Shown here one piece after another: positions 25,671-33,995 of a stretch of 64,000 nucleotides of DNA (position 1 is the stretch's first letter; each line of letters opens with the position of its first letter). Under the pieces are notes generated by a model. It saw only the letters and a list, made by a program, of their open reading frames with translations. It did no database searches and was not told the origin of the DNA. Made by a program: the position numbers and the translations under genes. Source of the DNA: Bacteroidota bacterium (GTDB lineage Bacteria > Bacteroidota > Bacteroidia > Bacteroidales > Cfx3-03); the NCBI GenBank assembly GCA_013390605.1, contig JACAUB010000001.1, positions 4,142,675 to 4,206,674 of the forward strand, written 5' to 3'.

Positions 25671-25866
25671 TCAATGAACTATTAGATAGGATTTAATCTC
25701 TCCAGCCATTTTTCCGGCTAATACATTTATACGTTCGGCCTTGTAGTGAACCCATCGATAAAAAACGCCTTATGACCGGGAACTGGTTTCATCGTTTCAT
25801 TGAAATCAATCATCGGAATATTATATGCTTTTATCACTGAATCGGCTATTGGATATCTGATTTTAA
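25671..25866 (-). pseudogene. C-terminal relic of an SGNH/GDSL esterase, frameshifted
   Basis: The minus strand encodes ADSVIKAYNIPMIDFNETMK and GHKAFFIDG, then must shift by one base (near 25751-25753) to continue VHYKAERINVLAGKMAGEIK and SYLIVH before a stop. The rebuilt DGVHY is the DxxH block V of SGNH hydrolases, and the run IPMIDFNE fits the segment before it. Without the shift the frame stops after TTRPNV. The N-terminal two thirds are missing, cut off at the terminator next to the SusD operon. Enzymes of this kind in PULs are usually carbohydrate acetylesterases. Confidence 0.7.
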
Positions 25867-25870
25867 TAAA

Positions 25871-25903
25871 AACACCCATTACAGATAATCCATAACGGGT
25901 GTT
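25871..25903 (-). terminator. intrinsic terminator of the susCD operon
   Basis: In the minus-strand RNA, AACACCCGUUA (25903-25893) pairs with UAAUGGGUGUU (25881-25871) over 11 positions with one G-U pair, followed by UUUUAUU. It lies 31 bases after the last gene of the susC-susD transcript. Confidence 0.75.
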
Positions 25904-25933
25904 TATTATTTAAGAGATCAATCCGGGATATTT

Positions 25934-26440
25934 TTAGTTAACAGTTACTTTGCCAAATTGAATAACAACTTGCTTATAATTGGCACTCTGGTATCCATTA
26001 TTTGTTAAAACAATGGTAACATCAAAGGTGCCTGCCGTTTTGTAGGTATAGCTGGCATACCACCCTGTACTATTCTGCGTTGTTTTATACCCTTTAGCAC
26101 CAACCAATCCATAGTCAACATAACAATCGCTGGAGTTAAGAACCGGATGATTATACATATCTAATGAATCGGCAGTAGAATTTTTCATTTTCATGATATT
26201 TCTAATTCCACCAGGCCAAACACTGCAGATATCAGCAGTAGTCTCAACTACAAATTTTACTGACTTTCCACTTTTCACTTGCGTTACTAAAGAATCTTTA
26301 CCAGACTTATCTACCATATACATTTTCAGTGATTTCATGGTAGGATTACTTGTCGAATCTTCTTTCAGACATGACGACATACTAAAAGCAATAAATAATC
26401 CTAGTGCCACTGTATAAATTATTTTTTTCATTGTTTCCAT
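25934..26440 (-). CDS. small lipoprotein of the PUL, probably glycan-binding
   Basis: A 168-residue protein beginning METMKKIIYTVALGLFIAFS with lipobox MSSC, so it is probably surface-anchored like SusD. The mature part is beta-rich (VKSGKSVKFVVETTADICSV, GWYASYTYKTAGTFDVTIVL) and resembles an Ig- or PKD-like domain; the final strand is SANYKQVVIQFGKVTVN. It follows susD by 21 bases and is the last gene of that transcript, the place where SusE-type or other surface glycan-binding proteins occur. Binding is inferred from position. An ATG three codons later (26431) is an equally good start. Confidence 0.7.
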   Translation of the reverse strand: METMKKIIYTVALGLFIAFSMSSCLKEDSTSNPTMKSLKMYMVDKSGKDSLVTQVKSGKSVKFVVETTADICSVWPGGIRNIMKMKNSTADSLDMYNHPVLNSSDCYVDYGLVGAKGYKTTQNSTGWYASYTYKTAGTFDVTIVLTNNGYQSANYKQVVIQFGKVTVN

Positions 26441-26461
26441 TTTAATTAAATTTTCAATGTA

Positions 26462-27934
26462 TTAATAACCTGAGTTTTGAGGTAAAGTAGGGTCAATTTG
26501 AATTTGACTTACAGGAATTGGTAAGAAGAGTTGGTAAGCAGGGATTGGAGCATTGATATAAATTTTATCATCATAATCCACCTTGGTCATTAAATCTTTC
26601 GTGATAATGTCAATTGCTTTGCCGGTTCGGACAAGGTCGAAATAGCGATGCCCTTCGAATGCTAACTCCATTCTACGCTCATGTAGCATCATATCAATAT
26701 TTAGCTGAGCAGCAGTAATGGCTGGCATACCTGCTCTGGTTCTCACCTGATTAAAATATACAATGGCGGCATCTTTTTGGTTAAGTGTCATTAAGGCCTC
26801 AGCATACATCAATAAAGCATCAGCATAACGTGTAACGATATAATTATAATCGGTGCCTGTATTTGCGTAATTTTTTATCTGAGCTGCAGGAGGACATAAT
26901 TTTTTGGCCCAAGCCTGTATAGGAGGAACTGCCGGAGAACAATTACCTGAGTCTACAGATGCAGCATAACGTGTTAAATCTTTGTTCGTTGTAAAATCAC
27001 GCATCAAGTTGTGTTCAACCAACATTTGGTTACTCGAGTTAGCCAACAAATTTTTTCCGATATCTACACCCATCCATTTAAACCATGTACTTGCTTGTCC
27101 TGCTGCCACATTAAAGTTTACCTCGAAAATTGATTCTGTATTTGTCAATTTATTTGCTGGCTGAAATATTGCACTATATGATGGCATTAAAGAATAATTA
27201 GTTCCGGCAGCCTTATCAACAATTAGCTTTTTTAATGTTGCAGCTGCATTATTCGCATCGTTCAAAGTCAGATACACTTTGCCTAAGATAGTTAATGCGG
27301 CACCTTTGGTTGCACGGGCCTCTTGTCCTTTTAATGCATTATCGCCTTTATTGTAACAATTCGTTGAAGCAAATACCAAATCAGGAATAATCACTTTTTG
27401 ATAGATCGTGTCTAATGATGCACGTCCAACGCCAAATGCTTTAGTTGGATCTGATAATGGTTCAGTCACTTTAGGAACCGGACCATAAATTCTTACCAGA
27501 TTAAAATAGGCTAATGCTCTGAGAAATCGAGCTTCTCCACGAAAAGCATTGAGATCTGTCGCTTCTGTAAGGTGAGTAGGTGCATATTTATCAATTATTG
27601 AAAGCATATTATTACAATCAACAATCATTTTATAGTTATTCGTCCAAATACCATCTTGTGAATTTGAATTGGTTTTTGTGAAAATATGAAAAGGACTACT
27701 CCAGTTAAAATCCTTGCCATCATCAGACATCAACTCAATTACAAGAGGCATATCACCTTGGTTATAGATACTTTGCAATTTTTTATAACATGCTGTTATA
27801 CCCGTCTGTATTTCAGTTTTAGTACCAAAATATGAATCGGGAGAAAGTGTATCTTCAGGTTTTGTTTCCAGAAAGCTTTTTGTACAACTCATAAATAGAA
27901 TTGCAACTATTATCAGCAAAAAATATTTTTTCAT
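26462..27934 (-). CDS. SusD/RagB family outer-membrane glycan-binding lipoprotein
   Basis: A 490-residue lipoprotein (MKKYFLLIIVAILFMSC). It shows the SusD order: N-terminal SFLETKPEDTLSPDSYFGT, the TPR-like RFLRALAYFNLVRIYGPVPK block, and the C-terminal VRTRAGMPAITAAQLNIDMM and ERRMELAFEGHRYFDLVRTG blocks, ending ILDPTLPQNSGY-like. SusD caps the SusC channel and captures the glycan at the cell surface. The frame is open to a TTG at 27952, but that codon lies next to the susC stop; the ATG at 27934 gives the signal peptide directly. It forms the pair with susC upstream. Confidence 0.95.
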   Translation of the reverse strand: MKKYFLLIIVAILFMSCTKSFLETKPEDTLSPDSYFGTKTEIQTGITACYKKLQSIYNQGDMPLVIELMSDDGKDFNWSSPFHIFTKTNSNSQDGIWTNNYKMIVDCNNMLSIIDKYAPTHLTEATDLNAFRGEARFLRALAYFNLVRIYGPVPKVTEPLSDPTKAFGVGRASLDTIYQKVIIPDLVFASTNCYNKGDNALKGQEARATKGAALTILGKVYLTLNDANNAAATLKKLIVDKAAGTNYSLMPSYSAIFQPANKLTNTESIFEVNFNVAAGQASTWFKWMGVDIGKNLLANSSNQMLVEHNLMRDFTTNKDLTRYAASVDSGNCSPAVPPIQAWAKKLCPPAAQIKNYANTGTDYNYIVTRYADALLMYAEALMTLNQKDAAIVYFNQVRTRAGMPAITAAQLNIDMMLHERRMELAFEGHRYFDLVRTGKAIDIITKDLMTKVDYDDKIYINAPIPAYQLFLPIPVSQIQIDPTLPQNSGY

Positions 27935-27953
27935 AATTATGTTCTTTTTCAAA

Positions 27954-30900
27954 TTATAATGTAAGATTTATACCAAAACTGGTAGTTCTTGCCAATGGAT
28001 AGGCTCCACGATCAATTCCTTGTGATAAAGAAGATGCTCCCTGATAGTTCGTTTCGGGGTTAAATCCAGGGTATTTGGTTATAAAAAGTGCATTTTGAAT
28101 GCTTAAATAGATGCGAATGTTCTTGACATTTAGCTTTTTAGCAATGAAAGATGGCACAGCATATCCTAAAACAACATTCTCAACATCTACGAAGGTTCCT
28201 TTGTATAATAAGGTTCCTGACAAATCGCTACCTTCATAAGATTTCCGGGTAGGTGCAGCGTATTTACCATCTGTTCTGGTAGGTGTCCAATAATTATTAT
28301 AATAATCATATGTTGTGTTGATTAAACCAGCTCCTCTACCAAACACACTCTGAAATTCTGCCATAGAGATGTCGCCTCCTTTTGTACCTCTGACTTTAAT
28401 AGATAAATCAAATCCTTTATAAGCAAAAGTATTTGTCATACCCCATGTATAGTCAGGAATTGAACTTCCTATAACCGTTTGATCACTTGAATCTAGAATT
28501 CCATCACCATTTACATCAGCTGCTTTTGGAGATCCGGGAATAGACCTGTTTTTCCATAATGGATTCGAAGCATTAAAAATTGGATTATTCTTAACATCCT
28601 GCCAATCCTTATAAGCTCCCAAATCTACCATTCCATAAAGATCTGCCAAAGGTCTTCCTTCTGAAGTATAACAATTGTTGTTTATTAACGGACGTTTATC
28701 TGTTCCAATATTGAGAACCCGGTTGCGGTAGTAATATAAATTAGCATCCGTAGTCCAGGTAAACGCACCTGTCAGGTTGCGGGTTGTTATTTCCCATTCA
28801 AAACCTCTGTTACGCATAGCGCCAATGTTTGCCCAGGTTGAACTAAATCCTGTTATGGTTGGCAAAGGCAAGTTGAACAGCATATCGGTAGTTTTACGAT
28901 AGAAATAATCTACACCCAATGAGATACGATTGTCAAGAAATTGAAAATCAGAACCTATTGTCCAGTCTGTAGTAGTCTCCCAACCTAATTTTGCATTCGC
29001 AATTTTTCCATTGTCATATGCAGGAGATAGCGTTGAAGCATTACCAAGAACATAAGTAGAAGCAGAAAGTGTACTCTGAGCCAGATAATTAGTAATCCCT
29101 GAGTTTCCAATCTTACCCCAACCTCCACGAATTTTCATATCGGTTATATACTTTTTAAGTGGAGCAAAGAACTTTTCGTCAGAAACACGCCATGCCAATG
29201 ACAATGAAGGAAACACGCCCCACTTTTTATCTTCTCCAAATTTTGAAGATCCATCTCTACGTACACTGGCGGTTACATAATATTTGCCGGCATAATTATA
29301 CATCATACGGGCATACGACCCAATCATTGTTTCGCTCGAACGGTTTGTCTGGGCGTCACCTTGAGCATTTAAAATTGTTGTAGCTTGATTTAATGTGGTA
29401 ATAGCATCAGAAGCAAAATCATATTTGTTAATGTAATCACCACGATTTTCAGTCTTATCTACAGTATAACCAGCCATTGCTGTAATATCATGTTTTCCAA
29501 TCGTTTTTTTATAGGTAAGGAAGTTCTGTGAAGACCAATAAAGCATTGTGGTCAAGTTATTTGTTCCTTGTGTTCGCGAATATGTAAGTGAGGCTGTTGG
29601 AACAGTACTGGGAATATATGTATTTTGCTCCCAATAACTGAATTGGTTATTAAATTCTGAACGAAAAGTCAGGTCTTTCAATAATTTGATATCTGCAAAT
29701 AAACTGGTAATGTTTTTGGCGGTTCTCCTTTTGTCCTGTTTCTGAAACTGACTCAATGGATTAACTCCCATTGTCATGTTCCAGTCCCATGGACCACCTG
29801 TATTCGTTCCATAATAAATAGGCTGACCATTACTGTCGGTGGGAGCCCAGATTGGAGGCATGGTTAGTGCATTATAAAAAGGATTGCTAGTATTACCACC
29901 TTCTGTATTTGAAAGTACACCAATATTCTCAAAAGATGGAGCTAAATTCAGACCAAGTTTAATTCTGTCATTAATCTTAACATCAACGTTTGCTCTAAAT
30001 GAAAACCGATTATAGTTTGACGTTGGAACGATTCCATCCTGACTAAAGTAGCCACCAGAAATCATGTAGTTAACGTTTTCTGTTCCACCGGATGCTGAAA
30101 CATTAACATCTGTTAGTTTGCCAGGACGTGTAATTACATTCTGCCAATTTGTATTATAGGGTGAATTTTTACAAGTATCACTTACAGTAATCCAGCGATA
30201 ATATAATGAACCAGGTATAGCCATTGTTGAAGCAAACTGAGAATATTTTGTCCAATTTGCAATTCTGGTTGCTGGAGAATCTGACCATTTCCAAAGTGCT
30301 GCATTTGGATTATTGGTTCCCAAATTCGGATCTTCATTTATATATGACTGTGCTCTAGCATCATCCATATACTTTAGAAAGTCTGTTCTATCTAAAACAT
30401 TAACTTTATTGATCATCTCTTGTACACCCGTATTCATAGAAATATTGATGGTGGGTTTTCCTGTCTTTCCCCTTTTGGTTGAAATCAGGATTACTCCATT
30501 GGCTGCACGTGTACCATAAATAGCACTCGATGAAGCATCTTTAAGTACTTCAATTGATTCTATATCATCAGGATTAATTGAATTTAACGGACTTTGGAAC
30601 TTATCAAAACCATCCTTCATTGGGAACCCATCAACTACAAAAAGTGGCGATGTATTCGCATTAATAGATCCTACTCCACGAATACTAATGGTTGATCCAC
30701 CACCAGGAGCAGCATTTGTAGTAGATACTTTAACACCAGCCATTTTACCTGAGATGGCTTGTGAGAAATTAGATACTACAACATCCTTCAGATCTTTAGC
30801 TGAAACGGATGAAATAGATGTGGAAACATCGCGTTTCTTAACTGTTCCATATCCAATTACAACAACATCTTCAAGTGTACGAACGTCATCCGTCATTTTG

Positions 30901-31475
30901 ACAATCATGTTAAGTTGACTTCCAACTTTTACTTCTTGTGGTGAATAACCAATTGAAGAAAACACCAATACAGCATCGCTACTAGAAACCTTTAAACTAA
31001 AGTTTCCATTAAAATCAGAAACTGTGATATTTTTTGTGCCCTTTTCAATAATTTTTACGCCGGGTACAGGTAGGTTATCTTTGGCTGAGATAACTTGTCC
31101 GGAAACCTTTAATTGCATTAACTCGCGCATTGGAGCAATAACATATAGATTGTTTTCCAATGCTTTATAAGATATCTTAGATGAACTCAGTAATTTATCT
31201 AATGATTCTTTAACTGTTTTATTGTTTAATTCTATAGAAACTACATTATCTAAATCAGAGAATGAGTCATTGTAAAAAAACCGGCAATGTGCTTGTCCTT
31301 CAATTGTCTTCAGAATTTCTCTAACCGACTTATTTGAGACATTCAGGTTTACATTTTGTGCATTACTTGGAGAAGCAAAAACCTGAATAACACTGATATA
31401 CAAAATTACCATTATGATTTTCATATACAGCAATATTTTTTTAAGGGGAGGAGGTTGAAATGAATTTTTTTTCAT
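27954..31475 (-). CDS. SusC/RagA TonB-dependent glycan transporter with STN domain
   Basis: A 1173-residue outer-membrane receptor that imports oligosaccharides using TonB energy. Domains in order: signal (about 1-40), STN domain (about 45-115: VSNKSVREILKTIEGQAHCR), carboxypeptidase-regulatory-like repeat (about 120-205), plug (about 210-340, with ISGKMAGVKVSTTNAAPGGG and ESIEVLKDASSSAIYGTRAA), and a 22-strand barrel ending GAYPLARTTSFGINLTL. The STN domain is the part that talks to FecR-type anti-sigma factors, and an ECF sigma/FecR pair lies just upstream. No canonical -33/-7 promoter was found before it, which fits an alternative sigma factor. Confidence 0.96.
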   Translation of the reverse strand: MKKNSFQPPPLKKILLYMKIIMVILYISVIQVFASPSNAQNVNLNVSNKSVREILKTIEGQAHCRFFYNDSFSDLDNVVSIELNNKTVKESLDKLLSSSKISYKALENNLYVIAPMRELMQLKVSGQVISAKDNLPVPGVKIIEKGTKNITVSDFNGNFSLKVSSSDAVLVFSSIGYSPQEVKVGSQLNMIVKMTDDVRTLEDVVVIGYGTVKKRDVSTSISSVSAKDLKDVVVSNFSQAISGKMAGVKVSTTNAAPGGGSTISIRGVGSINANTSPLFVVDGFPMKDGFDKFQSPLNSINPDDIESIEVLKDASSSAIYGTRAANGVILISTKRGKTGKPTINISMNTGVQEMINKVNVLDRTDFLKYMDDARAQSYINEDPNLGTNNPNAALWKWSDSPATRIANWTKYSQFASTMAIPGSLYYRWITVSDTCKNSPYNTNWQNVITRPGKLTDVNVSASGGTENVNYMISGGYFSQDGIVPTSNYNRFSFRANVDVKINDRIKLGLNLAPSFENIGVLSNTEGGNTSNPFYNALTMPPIWAPTDSNGQPIYYGTNTGGPWDWNMTMGVNPLSQFQKQDKRRTAKNITSLFADIKLLKDLTFRSEFNNQFSYWEQNTYIPSTVPTASLTYSRTQGTNNLTTMLYWSSQNFLTYKKTIGKHDITAMAGYTVDKTENRGDYINKYDFASDAITTLNQATTILNAQGDAQTNRSSETMIGSYARMMYNYAGKYYVTASVRRDGSSKFGEDKKWGVFPSLSLAWRVSDEKFFAPLKKYITDMKIRGGWGKIGNSGITNYLAQSTLSASTYVLGNASTLSPAYDNGKIANAKLGWETTTDWTIGSDFQFLDNRISLGVDYFYRKTTDMLFNLPLPTITGFSSTWANIGAMRNRGFEWEITTRNLTGAFTWTTDANLYYYRNRVLNIGTDKRPLINNNCYTSEGRPLADLYGMVDLGAYKDWQDVKNNPIFNASNPLWKNRSIPGSPKAADVNGDGILDSSDQTVIGSSIPDYTWGMTNTFAYKGFDLSIKVRGTKGGDISMAEFQSVFGRGAGLINTTYDYYNNYWTPTRTDGKYAAPTRKSYEGSDLSGTLLYKGTFVDVENVVLGYAVPSFIAKKLNVKNIRIYLSIQNALFITKYPGFNPETNYQGASSLSQGIDRGAYPLARTTSFGINLTL

Positions 31476-31609
31476 AGTTTTGTAATGTTAATTTTTTGAC
31501 AATAAGAGACTTTCCTTTACGTTGGAGCGTCAGGCAGGAAGAATCTTTAAAAATTAATAATTGGAGAAACCGGGTGTTAAGTTTCTAAAACTTTATCCGG
31601 TTTTTTTTT
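31475..31609 (+). ncRNA. candidate antisense RNA to the susC leader
   Basis: On the plus strand TAGTTTTG (31475-31482) forms a -7 box over the susC start codon, with a TTG 17 bases upstream (a poor spacing). A strong plus-strand terminator follows at 31567-31609. All annotated genes here run on the minus strand, so these signals serve no other gene. An RNA of about 120 bases from about 31489 would be antisense to the susC 5' leader. Antisense RNAs at this place are known in Bacteroides PULs (DonS). Expression is not shown by sequence. Confidence 0.4.
31567..31609 (+). terminator. intrinsic terminator on the plus strand, in the susC leader
   Basis: Outer arms AAACCGG (31567-31573) and CCGGTTT (31597-31603) and inner arms AAGTTT (31579-31584) and AAACTT (31588-31593) form a hairpin, followed by a run of T to 31609. 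The T run is on the plus strand only, so the minus-strand susC and fecR transcripts would not be stopped by it. Confidence 0.7.
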
Positions 31610-31660
31610 GGAAAGAGTATACTTCATATTACATAGGCATTCTTTTTAGTTTCCATATCT

Positions 31661-32818
31661 TTACTTTATAACATCCTGATAATTAATATTTCTTTTTGAA
31701 TCGTAATCCATTTTAACAACACCATCTTTGATTTCGTATTTCATCGGTGCAGTTAAGCGAATAACGTTTAAAATTTGCTCTAATGTTTCTTTCTTAAAAG
31801 TTCCACTAAATTTATAATTAAGTAATTCTTTGGATTTTATGTCAACAGAAACATTAAACTTGCGTTCTAATAATACCACTATATCACTTAAACTTTCAGA
31901 ATTTATAATCCACTGATCGTCTTTCCACGATGTATAAACTTCAACCTTAATATCTGAGAGAATATTAGGATTTTCAGCTTCAACTTTTATTGGTTCATCA
32001 ACTTTACTTTCACCAGCCTGGTCTATTATTTTATTCGATTCGTCTGTTTGAATATCTAAAACTTTATTACATGTAAATATCTGGTTAGGCTTTAGTTTAC
32101 AATCAATATTCTTACCTTCAATTTTTACTGATCCTTCAACTAAGGTTGTTGAGAAATACTTCTCATCAGGATAACTCTTCACATTAAATGTTGTTCCTAA
32201 TGCTTTTACTTTCATGCCAGAAGCGAACACCGCAAAAATCAAACTAGGATTCTTTTTAACCTTAAAGTAACCCTCTCCCTGAAGAGAAACATTCCGATTA
32301 GTGATTCCATATTCTCCATCATATTTCAATTTTGAATTGGCATTTAACCACACTTTAGTACCATCAGGAAGAATCACCTCTCCTTTGCTCCCTTTGGGAA
32401 TAACTACTTCATGAACAATTTTTGGTGTTGTGATTCCATTTAATTTACTTGGAAAAATAAAATAGGTAAACAAGGATCCCATGCCAAAAAACAAAATAAA
32501 CATGGCTGCAATTTTCATGATCTGTTTAAAAAGAACTGTTCTTCTTGCGCCAGTATCTTCTTCAGCAGAATCTTCCAAATTGATTTCGGAATATAGTCGA
32601 TCCCATGCCTCTATTTTTTCTTTTTCAAACTTAGATACAACATCAGCATTCAGACTTAAAAAATAAATTCGTTTATAATCTAAGAATTGTTTCTTATTTT
32701 CATCTGAACTTTTAAGCCATTCTATTAAAATATTAACTTCTTCATCAGAAATATTATTCGATAAAAAACTATGTGTTAATATTTTATAATAATCTTCCAT
32801 ATTCTGAATTGTATCCAT
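31661..32818 (-). CDS. FecR-family anti-sigma factor
   Basis: A 385-residue protein with a cytoplasmic N-terminal part (MDTIQNMEDYYKILTHSFLS, about 1-110), one membrane helix (FKQIMKIAAMFILFFGMGSL, about 115-140), and a periplasmic FecR domain (about 165-270: VVIPKGSKGEVILPDGTKVW, LQGEGYFKVKKNPS) plus a DUF4974-like C-terminus (about 310-375: SLSDIVVLLERKFNVSVDIK, GTFKKETLEQILNVIRLT). It holds the ECF sigma factor inactive until SusC signals substrate. It starts 77 bases after the sigma gene. The frame extends to 32983, but that part overlaps the sigma gene and has no family look, so I chose 32818. Confidence 0.93.
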   Translation of the reverse strand: MDTIQNMEDYYKILTHSFLSNNISDEEVNILIEWLKSSDENKKQFLDYKRIYFLSLNADVVSKFEKEKIEAWDRLYSEINLEDSAEEDTGARRTVLFKQIMKIAAMFILFFGMGSLFTYFIFPSKLNGITTPKIVHEVVIPKGSKGEVILPDGTKVWLNANSKLKYDGEYGITNRNVSLQGEGYFKVKKNPSLIFAVFASGMKVKALGTTFNVKSYPDEKYFSTTLVEGSVKIEGKNIDCKLKPNQIFTCNKVLDIQTDESNKIIDQAGESKVDEPIKVEAENPNILSDIKVEVYTSWKDDQWIINSESLSDIVVLLERKFNVSVDIKSKELLNYKFSGTFKKETLEQILNVIRLTAPMKYEIKDGVVKMDYDSKRNINYQDVIK

Positions 32819-32895
32819 TGACTTGCGGTGTTTATAAGACGATATTTTGACTGGGACAGGGTGACAAGATTTATAATTTTTACAAAAAAAATTAT

Positions 32896-33477
32896 TTACC
32901 GATAAAGTAAAAATGAAAAAGCAATGATGATGAATTTGATGTATTCTTTGAGATGATTTCTTAAGAAATCTAATGCCCTGCATATTTGCGTTTTAACTGT
33001 ATTGACCGAAATATTTAGTCTATTTGCTATTTCTATATAGGTTAAGCTCTCAAACCGACTCAAGCAAAAGATCTCTCTACATTGTTTAGGCAACTGATTA
33101 ATGGCTGCATAAACATCATTTTCTACATCAGCTAGTGCTAATTTATTTAGTATATACTCTTCATCATCCCCAATGATCATATTAATCTGTTCATTGATTT
33201 CAATCCACCTTTTTCTTTCGACAGATTTTGATGATTTAAGATAATCTAATGAGGCATTTTGCACACTTCGATACAAATAGCTACATAAACAATGTGTTAT
33301 CTCTATGTATTCTCTTTTCTCCCAGATTTTCAAGAACAGGTCTGAAACTATTTCTTGTGCAATCTCATCGCTATTCACTACTTGATTAGCATAAAGACAC
33401 AATGGACCATAAAATTTATTAAAAGCCATTTCAAGTGCTTTAACATCATTTTCTTTTATCCTATTCCAAAGTTCCAT
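32896..33477 (-). CDS. ECF RNA polymerase sigma factor (RpoE family)
   Basis: A 193-residue sigma factor of the Bacteroidota type. Region 2 (about 25-95) has FNKFYGPLCLYANQVVNSDE and FLKIWEKREYI; region 4 (about 125-180) has INQLPKQCREIFCLSRFESL and TYIEIANRLNISVNTVKTQI, the helix-turn-helix that reads the promoter. It directs transcription of the adjacent SusC-SusD genes when released by FecR. It is the first gene of the sigma-FecR pair. A palindrome shared with the lyase promoter lies 170 bases upstream at 33647-33659, giving a possible link between the two operons. Confidence 0.95.
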   Translation of the reverse strand: MELWNRIKENDVKALEMAFNKFYGPLCLYANQVVNSDEIAQEIVSDLFLKIWEKREYIEITHCLCSYLYRSVQNASLDYLKSSKSVERKRWIEINEQINMIIGDDEEYILNKLALADVENDVYAAINQLPKQCREIFCLSRFESLTYIEIANRLNISVNTVKTQICRALDFLRNHLKEYIKFIIIAFSFLLYR

Positions 33478-33646
33478 AAACTGATTTTGGCTGTTTTATT
33501 TAATTGCAATCAAATATGAAGTATAATTATACACTGTATTTTTTACCTACCTTGATAAACTAAAAGGATAAAATCCTGATATGGATATTATAAAAAAATG
33601 GCTTACAGATTTTTATTGAATTAAAAATTATTAATATCTCATTATT

Positions 33647-33659
33647 ACAAACGTTTGCA
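33647..33659. promoter_or_regulatory. palindromic motif shared with the lyase promoter
   Basis: The 13-mer acaaacgtttgca, containing the palindrome CAAACGTTTG, is identical to 25313-25325. It lies 170 bases upstream of the ECF sigma gene. These are the only two intergenic copies I found in the window. Confidence 0.4.
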
Positions 33660-33967
33660 CAATGTTACCAGGAAAAAAAATCCATCGCTGAAAAGATTGT
33701 AATACCCATTTTGAATATTGATCCGCTCCTCTTATCATTTTCATACACATCTTTGGCTAATTATACATGGCATTCGTCACAATCCAAAAATAACGACCCA
33801 AATATACAATTAAAATGTTCGTACATAACTGTTTTTTATAAAACAAAAAAGGATTGATTTTTCTTTTGTAGTTATCATTGATGGTCATGCTATAAAAGAA
33901 AGAAAATATAAAATGAATTCGAAAAGTCTGCTCTATAGCGACCATACCTCATATTCATCAGAATGCT

Positions 33968-33975
33968 TAACTTTG
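33968..33975 (+). promoter_or_regulatory. -7 promoter box of thiL
   Basis: TAACTTTG matches TAnnTTTG and lies 20 bases before the ATG at 33996. No clear -33 TTTG is at the right distance. It lies inside the upstream extension of the thiL frame, which argues for the downstream start. Confidence 0.4.
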
Positions 33976-33995
33976 TAAAAAAATTACATCAATCA

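Larger units (their letters stand above)
33478..33995. other. 518-base gap between the PUL and thiL
   Basis: No supported gene. The left part is the leader of the sigma gene and holds the 13-mer acaaacgtttgca at 33647-33659. A -7-like box for thiL lies at 33968-33975. A weak minus-strand frame at 33757-33945 has no family look. Confidence 0.5.

Noticed and set aside
32819..32983. Upstream extension of the fecR frame
   Set aside because: It overlaps the end of the sigma factor gene and its residues are unlike FecR N-termini; the ATG at 32818 gives the usual start.
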